Shown here: piece after piece, positions 1 to 9,319 of the stretch
Layout: every line of letters starts with the position of its first letter
Numbering within the stretch: the first letter of the stretch is position 1
Assembly: GCA_024362935.1 (NCBI GenBank)
Contig: JANCRA010000001.1
Location: 53,541,501-53,605,500 of the forward strand
Direction of reading: 5' to 3'
From: Setophaga petechia
Lineage: Eukaryota > Chordata > Aves > Passeriformes > Parulidae
DNA length: 64,000 bases
Position numbers and translations under genes: made by a program
The notes under the pieces: generated by a model
Told to the model about the DNA's origin: nothing
Databases searched by the model: none
What the model saw: the letters and a program-made list of their open reading frames with translations, nothing else

Positions 1-193
1 GGCTAGGGTTAGGGTTAAGCCTAGGGTTAGGGTTTTTTAAATGAGAAAGACTTGAGCTCCAGACACAATTCAGCTGGCAAAGGCATCCCAAGGGGATCGA
101 AAAAGTGCAACAACATGGCTGCCTCCGCACATTTTTCCTCGGGACCGTCCCTAACCCTAGGCTGATTGACCAGTTTAGGGGTTAGGGTTACGC
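1..193 (+). repeat. Partial unit at the left window edge
   Basis: The window opens inside a B-half tail. The A anchor CTAGGGTTAGGG is at 21, giving a complete 173-bp A half to 193. It carries the TTAAGCC and GAAAGACTT variants that elsewhere follow a B half of the GCAACACAAC class, so the missing B half was probably of that class. The array evidently continues upstream. Confidence 0.9.
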
Positions 194-371
194 CTAGGGT
201 AAGGGTTTTTTAATCCAGAAAGCCCTGAGCTCCAGGCACACTGCAACTGCAAAAGGTATCCCAAGGGGAGCGCAAAAGCGCCGCGACATCGCTGCCTCCA
301 CAGCTTTTTCTTTGGTGCCATCCCTAACCCTAGGCTGATTTACCTGTCTAGGGCTAGGGTTAGGGTTACGC
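194..371 (+). repeat. B half-monomer, 178 bp (reference copy)
   Basis: This is the first complete B half. It opens with CTAGGGTAAGGG, followed by a T-run and AATCC, then a conserved GAGCTCCAGGCACACTGC block, a variable CpG-rich segment (here GCGCCGCGACATCG), a pyrimidine-rich CAGCTTTTTCTTTGGTGCC block, and the C-strand telomere-like word CCCTAACCCTAGGC at 322-335. It ends in a G-rich tail leading into the next A half. Common alternatives at the T-run are TTGTTTAATCC and TTTTTAAATCC. B halves are about 80% like A halves by eye and longer by 5 bases, mostly from the tail ACCTGTCTAGGGCTAGGG. Its length is close to a nucleosome repeat, as is common for satellites. Confidence 0.95.
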
Positions 372-383
372 CTAGGGTTAGGG
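322..383. repeat. 14-bp perfect inverted repeat spanning B-to-A junction (example)
   Basis: CCCTAACCCTAGGC at 322-335 is the exact reverse complement of GCCTAGGGTTAGGG at 370-383, with 34 bases between. Each arm holds the CCTAGG palindrome and one complete telomeric hexamer. The same geometry recurs in almost every unit. At the A-to-B junction (arms at 500-513 and 543-556) the right arm is GCCTAGGGTGAGGG or GCCTAGGGTAAGGG, one mismatch from perfect. Such arms could extrude as hairpins on single-stranded DNA or in transcripts; that is inference. Confidence 0.85.
351..383 (+). other. G-rich telomere-like block at B-to-A junction (example)
   Basis: Five GGG tracts follow one another here, separated by CTA, TTA, a 9-base spacer TTACGCCTA, and TTA. 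Three are TTAGGG-type words. The same block recurs once per 351 bp. The A-to-B junction carries a shorter version with four G tracts (GGGG, GGG, GGG, GGG). Four close G tracts can in principle fold as a G-quadruplex, although the 9-base spacer exceeds the usual 7-base loop limit, so a stable fold is inferred rather than shown. Recurrent variants include GGGTTATGGTTAAGCC, GGGCTAGAGTTAGGG and GGGCTAAGGTTAGGG. Confidence 0.8.
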
Positions 384-544
384 TTTTTTAAATGAGAAAG
401 GCTTGAGCTCCAGACACAATTCAGCTGGCAAAGGCATCCCAAGGGGATCGAAAACGTGCAACAACATGGCTGCCTCCGCACATTTTTCCTTGGGACCGTC
501 CCTAACCCTAGGCTGATTGACCTGTTTTGGGGTTAGGGTTACGC
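372..544 (+). repeat. A half-monomer, 173 bp (reference copy)
   Basis: This is the first complete A half. It begins CTAGGGTTAGGG, then TTTTTTAAATGAGAAAG, a GAGCTCCAGACACAATTC block containing a SacI site, CAGCTGGCAAAGGCATCCC, the segment GGGATCGAAAA, then ACAACATGGCTGCCTCCGC, a T-run, GGGACCGTCC and CCCTAACCCTAGGC at 500-513. The tail has three recurrent forms across the array: GACCAGTTTAGTAGTTAGGG, GACCAGTTTAGGGGTTAGGG and GACCTGTTTTGGGGTTAGGG. The last is used here. The A half is far less variable than B around ATGGCTGCC. A and B alternate strictly except at two half-unit losses near 48.0 and 49.6 kb. Confidence 0.95.
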
Positions 545-2650
545 CTAGGGTGAGGGTTTTTTAATCCAAAAAGCCCTGAGCTCCAGGCACACTGCAACTG
601 CAAAAGGTATCCCAAGGAGAGCGCAAAAGCAACACAACATGGCTGCCTCCACAGCTTTTTCTTTGATGCCATCCCTAACCCTAGGCTGATTTACCTGTCT
701 AGGGCTAGGGTTAGGGTTAAGCCTAGGGTTAGGGTTTTTTAAATGAGAAAGACTTGAGCTCCAGACACAATTCAGCTGGCAAAGGCATCCCAAGGGGATC
801 GAAAAAGTGCCACAACATGGCTGCCTACGCACATTTTTCCTTGGGACCGTCCCTAACCCTAGGCTGATTGACCAGTTTAGGGGTTAGGGTTACGCCTAGG
901 GTAAGGGTTTTTTAATCCAGAAAGCCCTGAGCTCCAGGCACACTGCAGCTGCAAAAGGTATCCCAAGGGGAGCGCAAAAGCACCACAACATGGCTGCCTC
1001 CACAGCTTTTTCTTTGGTGCCATCCCTAACCCTAGGCTGATTTACCTGTCTAGGGCTAGGGTTAGGGTTACGCCTAGGGTTAGGGTTTTTTAAATGAGAA
1101 AGGCTTGAGCTCCAGACACAATTCAGCTGGCAAAGGCATCCCAAGGGGATCGAAAAAGTGCCACAACATGGCTGCCTCTGCACATTTTTCCTTGGGACCG
1201 TCCCTAACCCTAGGCTGATTGACCAGTTTAGTAGTTAGGGTTACGCCTAGGGTAAGGGTGGTTTAATCCAAAAAGCCCTGAGCTCCAGGCACACTGCAAC
1301 TGCAAAAGGTATCCCATGGGGAGCGCAAAAGCGCCGCGACATGGCTGCCTCCACAGCTTTTTCTTTGGTGCCATCCCTAACCCTAGGCTGATTTACCTGT
1401 CTAGGGCTAGGGTTAGGGTTACGCCTAGGGTTAGGGTTTTTTAAATGAGAAAGGCTTGAGCTCCAGACACAATTCAGCTGGCAAAGGCATCCCAAGTGGA
1501 TCGAAAAAGTGCCACAACATGGCTGCCTCCGCACATTTTTCCTTGGGACCGTCCCTAACCCTAGGCTGATTGACCAGTTTAGTAGTTAGGGTTACGCCTT
1601 GGGTAAGGGTTTTTTAATCCAGAAAGCCCTGAGCTCCAGGCACACTGCAACTGCAAAAGGTATCCCAAGGGGAGCGCAAAATCGCCACGACATCGCTGCC
1701 TCCACAGCTTTTTCTTTGGTGCCATCCCTAACCCTAGTCTGTTTTACCTGTCTAGGGCTAGAGTTAGGGTTACGCCTAGGGTTAGGGTTTTTTAAATGAG
1801 AAAGGCTTGAGCTCCAGACACAATTCAGCTGGCAAAGGCATCCCAAGGGGGTCGAAAAAGTGCCACAACATGGCTGCCTCCGCACATTTTTCCTTGGGAC
1901 CGTCCCTAACCCTAGGCTGATTGACCAGTTTAGTAGTTAGGGTTACGCCTAGGGTAAGGGTCGTTTAATCCAAAAAGCCCTGAGCTCCAGGCACACTGCA
2001 ACTGCAAAAGGTATCCCAAGGGGAGCGCAAAAGCGCCGCGACATGGCTGCCTCCACAGCTTTTTCTTTGGTGCCATCCCTAACCCTAGGCTGATTTACCT
2101 GTCTAGGGCTAGGGTTAGGGTTACGCCTAGGGTTAGGGTTTTTTAAATGAGAAAGGCTTGAGCTCCAGACACAATTCAGCTGGCAAAGGCATCCCAAGGG
2201 GATCGAAAACGTGCAACAACATGGCTGCCTCCTCACATTTTTCCTTGGGACCGTCCCTAACCCTAGGCTGATTGACCAGTTTAGGGGTTAGGGTTACGCC
2301 GGGGGTAAGGGTTTTTAAATCCAGAAAGCCCTGAGCTCCAGGCACGCTGCAAATGCAAAAGGTATCCCAAGGGGGACGCAAAAGCGCCACAACATGGCTG
2401 CCTCCACAGCTTTTTCTTTGGTGCCATCCCTAACCCTAGGCTGATTTACCTGTCTAGGGCTAGGGTTAGGGTTACGCCTAGGGTTAGGGTTTTTTAAATG
2501 AGAAAGGCTTGAGCTCCAGACACAATTCAGCTGGCAAAGGCATCCCAAGGGGATCGAAAAAGTGCCACAACATGGCTGCCTCCGCACATTTTTCCTTGGG
2601 ACCGTCCCTAACCCTAGGCTGATTGACCAGTTTAGTAGTTAGGGTTAGGC

Positions 2651-4054
2651 CTAGGGTAAGGGTTTTTTAATCCAGAAAGCCCTGAGCTCCAGGCACACTG
2701 CAACTGCAAAAGGTATCCCAAGGGGAGCGGAAAAGCGCCGCGACATCGCTGCCTCCACAGCTTTTTCTTTGGTGCCATCCCTAACCCTAGGCTGATTTAC
2801 CTGTCTAGGGCTAGGGTTAGGGTTACGCCTAGGGTTAGGGTTTTTTAAATGAGAAAGGCTTGAGCTCCAGACACAATTCACCTGGCAAAGGCATCCCAAG
2901 GGGATCGAAAAAGTGCCACAACATGGCTGCCTCCGCACATTTTTCCTTGGGACCGTCCCTAACCCTAGGCTGATTGACCAGTTTAGTAGTTAGGGTTACG
3001 CCTAGGGTAAGGGTTGTTTAATCCAAAAAGCCCTGAACTCCAGGCACACTGCAACTGCAAAAGGTATCCCAAGGGGAGCGCAAAAGCGCCGCGACATCGC
3101 TGCCTCCACAGCTTTTCCTTTGGTGCCATCCCTAACCCTAGGCTGATTTACCTGTCTAGGGCTAGGGTTAGGGTTACGCCTAGGGTTAGGGTTTTTTAAA
3201 TGAGAAAGGCTTGAGCTCAAGACACAATTCAGCAGGCAAAGGCATCCCAAGGGGATCGAAAAAGTGCCACAACATGGCTTCCTCCGCACATTTTTCCTTG
3301 GGACCGTCCCTAACCCTAGGCTGATTGACCTGTTTTGGGGTTAGGGTTACGCCTAGGGTAAGGGTTGTTTAATCCAAAAAGCCCTGAGCTCCAGGCACAC
3401 TGCAACTGCAAAAGGTATCCCAAGGGGAGCGCAAAAGCGCCGCAACATGTCTGCCTCCACAGCTTTTTCTTTGGTGCCATCCCTAACCCTAGGCTGATTT
3501 ACCTGTCTAGGGCTAGGGTTAGGGTTACGCCTAGGGTTAGGGTTTTTTAAATGAGAAAGGCTTGAGCTCCAGAAACAATTCAGCTGGCAAAGGCATCCCA
3601 AGGGGATCGAAAACGTGCCACAACATGGCTGCCGCCGCACATTTTTCCTTGGGACCGTCCCTAACCCTAGGCTGATTGACCTGTTTTGGGGTTAGGGTTA
3701 CGCCTAGGGTAAGGGTTGTTTAATCCAAAAAGCCCTGAGCTCCAGGCACACTGCAACTGCAAAAGGTATCCCAAGGGGAGCGCAAAAGCGCCGCGACATG
3801 GCTGCCTCCACAGCTTTTTCTTTGGTGCCATCCCTAACCCTAGGCTGATTTAACTGTCTAGGGCTAGGGTTAGGGTTACGCCTAGGGTTAGGGTTTTTTA
3901 AATGAGAAAGGCTTGAGCTCCAGGAACAATTGAGCTGGCAAAGGCATCCCAAGGGGATCGAAAAAGTTCAACAACATGGCTGCCTCCTCACATTTTTCCT
4001 TGGGACCGTCCCTAACCCTAGGCTGATTGACCAGTTTAGTAGTTAGGGTTAGGC
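2651..4054 (+). repeat. 4-unit higher-order repeat, copy 1 (1404 bp)
   Basis: Four units in a distinctive order. The first has TTCACCTGGCAAAGG, the second GAGCTCAAGACACAATTCAG with GGCTTCCTCC, the third ACATGTCTGCC with GAAACAATTC, and the fourth GATTTAACTGTC with GGAACAATTGAG. The next 1404 bp repeat the same order. Parts of the pattern (units two to four) occur a third time at about 6.7-7.5 kb, where extra single-base indels are present. Confidence 0.9.
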
Positions 4055-5458
4055 CTAGGGTAAGGGTTTTTTAATCCAGAAAGCCCTGAGCTCCAGGCAC
4101 ACTGCAACTGCAAAAGGTATCCCAAGGGGAGCGGAAAAGCGCCGCGACATCGCTGCCTCCACAGCTTTTTCTTTGGTGCCATCCCTAACCCTAGGCTGAT
4201 TTACCTGTCTAGGGCTAGGGTTAGGGTTACGCCTAGGGTTAGGGTTTTTTAAATGAGAAAGGCTTGAGCTCCAGACACAATTCACCTGGCAAAGGCATCC
4301 CAAGGGGATCGAAAAAGTGCCACAACATGGCTGCCTCCGCACATTTTTCCTTGGGACCGTCCCTAACCCTAGGCTGATTGACCAGTTTAGTAGTTAGGGT
4401 TACGCCTAGGGTAAGGGTTGTTTAATCCAAAAAGCCCTGAACTCCAGGCACACTGCAACTGCAAAAGGTATCCCAAGGGGAGCGCAAAAGCGCCACGACA
4501 TCGCTGCCTCCACAGCTTTTCCTTTGGTGCCATCCCTAACCCTAGGCTGATTTACCTGTCTAGGGCTAGGGTTAGGGTTACGCCTAGGGTTAGGGTTTTT
4601 TAAATGAGAAAGGCTTGAGCTCAAGACACAATTCAGCAGGCAAAGGCATCCCAAGGGGATCGAAAAAGTGCCACAACATGGCTTCCTCCGCACATTTTTC
4701 CTTGGGACCGTCCCTAACCCTAGGCTGATTGACCTGTTTTGGGGTTAGGGTTACGCCTAGGGTAAGGGTTGTTTAATCCAAAAAGCCCTGAGCTCCAGGC
4801 ACACTGCAACTGCAAAAGGTATCCCAAGGGGAGCGCAAAAGCGCCGCAACATGTCTGCCTCCACAGCTTTTTCTTTGGTGCCATCCCTAACCCTAGGCTG
4901 ATTTACCTGTCTAGGGCTAGGGTTAGGGTTACGCCTAGGGTTAGGGTTTTTTAAATGAGAAAGGCTTGAGCTCCAGAAACAATTCAGCTGGCAAAGGCAT
5001 CCCAAGGGGATCGAAAACGTGCCACAACATGGCTGCCTCCGCACATTTTTCCTTGGGACCGTCCCTAACCCTAGGCTGATTGACCTGTTTTGGGGTTAGG
5101 GTTACGCCTAGGGTAAGGGTTGTTTAATCCAAAAAGCCCTGAGCTCCAGGCACACTGCAACTGCAAAAGGTATCCCAAGGGGAGCGCAAAAGCGCCGCGA
5201 CATGGCTGCCTCCACAGCTTTTTCTTTGGTGCCATCCCTAACCCTAGACTGATTTAACTGTCTAGGGCTAGGGTTAGGGTTACGCCTAGGGTTAGGGTTT
5301 TTTAAATGAGAAAGGCTTGAGCTCCAGGAACAATTGAGCTGGCAAAGGCATCCCAAGGGGATCGAAAAAGTTCAACAACATGGCTGCCTCCTCACATTTT
5401 TCCTTGGGACCGTCCCTAACCCTAGGCTGATTGACCAGTTTAGGGGTTAGGGTTACGC
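4055..5458 (+). repeat. 4-unit higher-order repeat, copy 2 (1404 bp)
   Basis: This is a near-identical tandem copy of 2651-4054. By eye I find three substitutions: GCGCCACGAC for GCGCCGCGAC in the second unit, GCTGCCTCCGC for GCTGCCGCCGC in the third, and CCCTAGACTGATTT for CCCTAGGCTGATTT in the fourth. No indel separates the copies. The low divergence compared with that between neighbouring units marks it as a recent unequal-exchange duplication. Confidence 0.9.
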
Positions 5459-8400
5459 CTAGGGTAAGGGTTTTTAAATCCAGAAAGCCCTGAGCTCCAG
5501 GCACGCTGCAACTGCAAAAGGTATCCCAAAGGGAGCGCAAAAGCAACACAACATGGCTGCCTCCACAGCTTTTTCTTTGGTGCCATCCCTAACCCTAGGC
5601 TGATTTACCTGTCTAGGGCTAGGGTTATGGTTAAGCCTAGGGGTAGGGTTTTTTAAATGAGAAAGGCTTGAGCTCCAGACACAATTCAGCTGGCAAAGGC
5701 ATCCCAAGGGGATCGAAAAAGTGCCACAACATGGCTGCCTCCCGCACATTTTTCCTTGGACCGTCCCTAACCCTAGGCTGATTGACCAGTTTAGGGGTTA
5801 GGGTTACGCCTAGGGTAAGGGTTGTTTAATCCAGAAAGCCCTGAGCTCCAGGCACACTGCAACTGCAAAAGGGTATCCCAAGGGGAGCGCAAAAGCGCCA
5901 CATCATGGCTGCCTCCACAGCTTTTTCTTTGGTGCCATCCCTAAGCCTAGGCTGATTTACCTGTCTAGGGCTAGGTTAGGGTTACGCCTAGGGTTAGGGT
6001 TTTTTAAATGAGAAAGGCTTGAGCTCCAGACACAATTCAGCTGGCAAAGGCATCCCAAGGGGATCGAAAAAGTGCAACAACATGGCTGCCTCCCCACATT
6101 TTTCCTTGGGACCGTCCCTAACCCTAGGCTGATTGACAGTTTAGGGGTTAGGGTTACGCCTAGGGTAAGGGTTTTTTAATCCAGAAAGCCCTGAGCTCCA
6201 GGCACACTGCAACTGCAAAAGGTATCCCAAGGGGAGCGCAAAAGCAACACAACATGGCTGCCCTCCACAGCTTTTTCTTTGGTGCCATCCCTAACCCTAG
6301 GCTGATTTACCTGTCTAGGGCTAGGGTTATGGTTAAGCCTAGGGTTAGGGTTTTTTAAATGAGAAATGCTTGAGCTCCAGACTCAATTCAGCTGGCAAAG
6401 GCATCCCAAGGGGATCGAAAAAGTGCCACAACATGGCTGCCTCCGCACATTTTTCCTTGGGGACCGTCCCCTAACCTAGGCTGATTGACCAGTTTAGGGG
6501 TTAGGGTTACGCTAGGGTAAGGGTTGTTTAATCCAGAAAGCCCTGAGCTCCAGGCACACTGCAACTGCAAAAGGTATCCCAAGGGGAGCGGCAAAAGCGC
6601 CACATCATGGCTGCCTCCACAGCTTTTTCTTTGGTGCCATCCCTAACCCTAGGCTTGATTTACCTGTCTAGGGCTAGGGTTAAGGTTACGCCTAGGGTTA
6701 GGGTTTTTTAAATGAGAAAGGCTTGAGCTCAAGACACAATTCAGCAGGCAAAGGCATCCCAAGGGGATCGAAAAAGTGCCACAACATGGCTTCCTCCGCA
6801 CATTTTTCCTTGGGACCGTCCCTAACCCTAGGCTGATTGACCTGTTTTGGGGTTAGGGTTACGCCTAGGGTAAGGGTTGTTTAATCCAAAAAGCCCTGAG
6901 CTCCAGGCACACTGCAACTGCAAAAGGTATCCCAAGGGGGAGCGCAAAAGCGCCGCAACATGTCTGCCTCCACAGCTTTTTCTTTGGTGCCATCCCTAAC
7001 CCTAGGCTGATTTACCTGTCTAGGGCTAGGGTTAGGGTTACGCCTAGGGTTAGGGTTTTTTTAAATGAGAAAGGCTTGAGCTCCAGAAACAATTCAGCTG
7101 GCAAAGGCATCCCAAGGGGATCGAAAACGTGCCACAACATGGCTGCCGCCGCACATTTTTCCTTGGGACCGTCCCTAACCCTAGGCTGATTGACCTGTTT
7201 TGGGGTTAGGGTTTACGCCTAGGGTAAGGGTTGTTTAATCCAAAAAGCCCTGAGCTCCAGGCACACTGCAACTGCAAAAGGTATCCCAAGGGGAGCGCAA
7301 AAGCGCCGCGACATGGCTGCCTCCACAGCTTTTTCTTTGGTGCCATCCCTAACCCTAGGCTGATTTAACTGTCTAGGGCTAGGGTTAGGGTTACGCCTAG
7401 GGTTAGGGTTTTTTAAATGAGAAAGGCTTGAGCTCCAGGAACAATTGAGCTGGCAAAGGCATCCCAAGGGGATCGAAAAAGTTCAACAACATGGCTGCCT
7501 CCTCACATTTTTCCTTGGGACCGTCCCTAACCCTAGGCTGATTGACCAGTTTAGGGGTTAGGGTTACGCCTAGGGTAAGGGTTTTTAAATCCAGAAAGCC
7601 ACTGAGCTCCCAGGCACGCTGCAACTGCAAAAGGTATCCCAAAGGGAGCGCAAAAGCAACACAACATGGCTGCCTCCACAGCTTTTTCTTTGGTGCCATC
7701 CCTAACCCTAGGCTGATTTACCTGTCTAGGGCTAGGGTTATGTTTAAGCCTAGGGGTAGGGGTTTTTTAAATGAGAAAGGCTTGAGCTCCAGACACAATT
7801 CAGCTGGCAAAGGCATCCAAGGGGATCGAAAAAGTGCCACAACATGGCTGCCTCCGCACATTTTTCCTTGGGACCGTCCCTAACCCTAGGCTGATTGACC
7901 AGTTTAGGGGTTAGGGTTACGCCTAGGGTAAGGGTTGTTTAATCCAGAAAGCCCTGAGCTCCAGGCACACTGCAACTGCAAAAGGTATCCCAAGGGGAGC
8001 GCAAAGCGCCACATCATGGCTGCCTCCACAGCTTTTTCTTTGGTGCCATCCCTAAGCCTAGGCTGATTTACCTGTCTAGGGCTAGGGTTAGGGTTACGCC
8101 TAGGGTTAGGGTTTTTTAAATGAGAAAGGCTTGAGCTCCAGACACAATTCAGCTGGCAAAGCATCCCAAGGGGATCGAAAAGTGCAACAACATGGCTGCC
8201 TCCCCACATTTTTTCCTTGGGACCGTCCCTAACCCTAGGCTGATTGACCAGTTTAGGGGTTAGGGTTACGCCTAGGGTAAGGGTTTTTTAATCCAGAAAG
8301 CCCTGAGCTCCAGGCACACTGCAACTGCAAAAGGTATCCCAAGGGGAGCGCAAAAGCAACACAACATGGCTGCCTCCACAGCTTTTTCTTTGGTGCCATC

Positions 8401-9319
8401 CCTAACCCTAGGCTGATTTACCTGTCTAGGGCTAGGGTTATGGTTAAGCCTAGGGTTAGGGTTTTTTAAATGAGAAATGCTTGAGCTCCAGACTCAATTC
8501 AGCTGGCAAAGGCATCCCAAGGGGATCGAAAAAGTGCCACAACATGGCTGCCTCCGCACATTTTTCCTTGGGACCGTCCCTAACCCTAGGCTGATTGACC
8601 AGTTTAGGGTTAGGGTTACGCCTAGGGTAAGGGTTGTTTAATCCAGAAAGCCCTGAGCTCCAGGCACACTGCAACTGCAAAAGGTATCCCAAGGGGAGCG
8701 CAAAAGCGCCACATCATGGCTGCCTCCACAGCTTTTTCTTTGGTGCCATCCCTAACCCTAGGCTGATTTACCTGTCTAGGGCTAGGGTTAGGGTTACGCC
8801 TAGGGTTAGGGTTTTTTAAATGAGAAAGGCTTGAGCTCCAGACACAATTCAGCTCGCAAAGGCATCCCAAGGGGATCGAAAAAGTGCCACAACATGGCTG
8901 CCTCCGCACATTTTTCCTTGGGACCGTCCCTAACCCTAGGCTGATTGACCTGTTTTGGGGTTAGGGTTACGCCTAGGGTAAGGGTTGTTTAATCCAAAAA
9001 GCCCTGAGCTCCAGGCACACTGCAACTGCAAAAGGTATCCCAAGGGGAGCGCAAAAGCGCCACGACATCGCTGCCTCCACAGCTTTTTCTTTGGTGCCCT
9101 AACCCTAGGCTGATTTACCTGTCTAGGGCTAGGGTTAGGGTTAAGCCTAGGGTTAGGGTTTTTTAAATGAGAAAGGCTTGAGCTCCAGACACAATTCAGC
9201 TGGCAAAGGCATCCCAAGGGGATCGAAAACGTGTAACAACATGGCTGCCTCCGCACATTTTTCCTTGGGACCGTCCCTAACCCTAGGCTGATTGACCTGT
9301 TTTGGGGTTAGGGTTACGC
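5459..9319 (+). repeat. Indel-rich satellite segment (11 units, broken register)
   Basis: The 351-bp register is lost and regained here through more than twenty private one-base insertions and deletions plus one 4-base loss. Examples are CTCCCGCAC (5740), AAAAGGGTATCCC (5868), GATTGACAGTTT (6131), CTGCCCTCC (6259), CTTGGGGACCGTCCCCTAACC (6456-6476), TTACGCTAGGG (6508), GGCTTGATTT (6652), seven Ts at 7066, GGGTTTACGCC (7209), GCATCCAAGG (7813), GCGCAAAGCGCC (8000), six Ts at 8209, and GGTGCCCTAACCC (9093). The unit types are ordinary ones that also occur at 9.7-11 kb. The marker GAAATGCTTGAGC appears at about 6364, 8475 and 10576. Dense private indels with otherwise normal sequence fit uncorrected consensus better than biology. 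Confidence 0.8.

Larger units (their letters stand above)
194..2650 (+). repeat. Seven-unit block related to 12479-14935
   Basis: Seven exact 351-bp units. Their order of diagnostic variants (TTTGATGCCATCC in the second unit, CTGCAGCTGC in the third, ATCCCATGGGGAGCG in the fourth, CCCTAGTCTGTTTTACC in the fifth, ACGCCGGGGGTAAGGG with GCAAATGCAAAAGG in the seventh) matches the units beginning at 12479, 12830, 13181, 13532, 13883, 14234 and 14585, an offset of 35 units. Differences are scattered, and the fifth unit has a different B-half middle (AATCGCCACGACATCG here, GCAACACAAC at 13883). That is expected for a mosaic with short exchange tracts rather than one clean copy. Confidence 0.8.

Noticed and set aside
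372..400. TATA-like TTTTTTAAAT as a promoter in each A half
   Set aside because: It is an A/T run next to the telomere-like words with no transcript start or further promoter element visible. Transcription of the array is possible, but this does not show it.
194..481. Minus-strand reading frame of about 95 codons repeated in nearly every unit
   Set aside because: The frame opens with GTG, not ATG, at the GCAC of CCGCACAT, and exists because 351 is divisible by 3 and indels are rare. The changes between units alter amino acids freely, it has no recognisable domain, and it recurs at satellite spacing. I do not regard it as a gene.
3014..3199. Plus-strand reading frame of about 61 codons in units with GGGTTGTTTAATCC
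   Set aside because: It opens with TTG, created by a single T-to-G change in the T-run, and overlaps the minus-strand frame in the same repeat. It appears or vanishes with that one base. No start context or domain supports coding.
7542..7883. Longer plus-strand frame of 113 codons, the only one above 110
   Set aside because: It is produced by private one-base insertions in the indel-rich stretch that join frames, so it is most likely a by-product of consensus errors.
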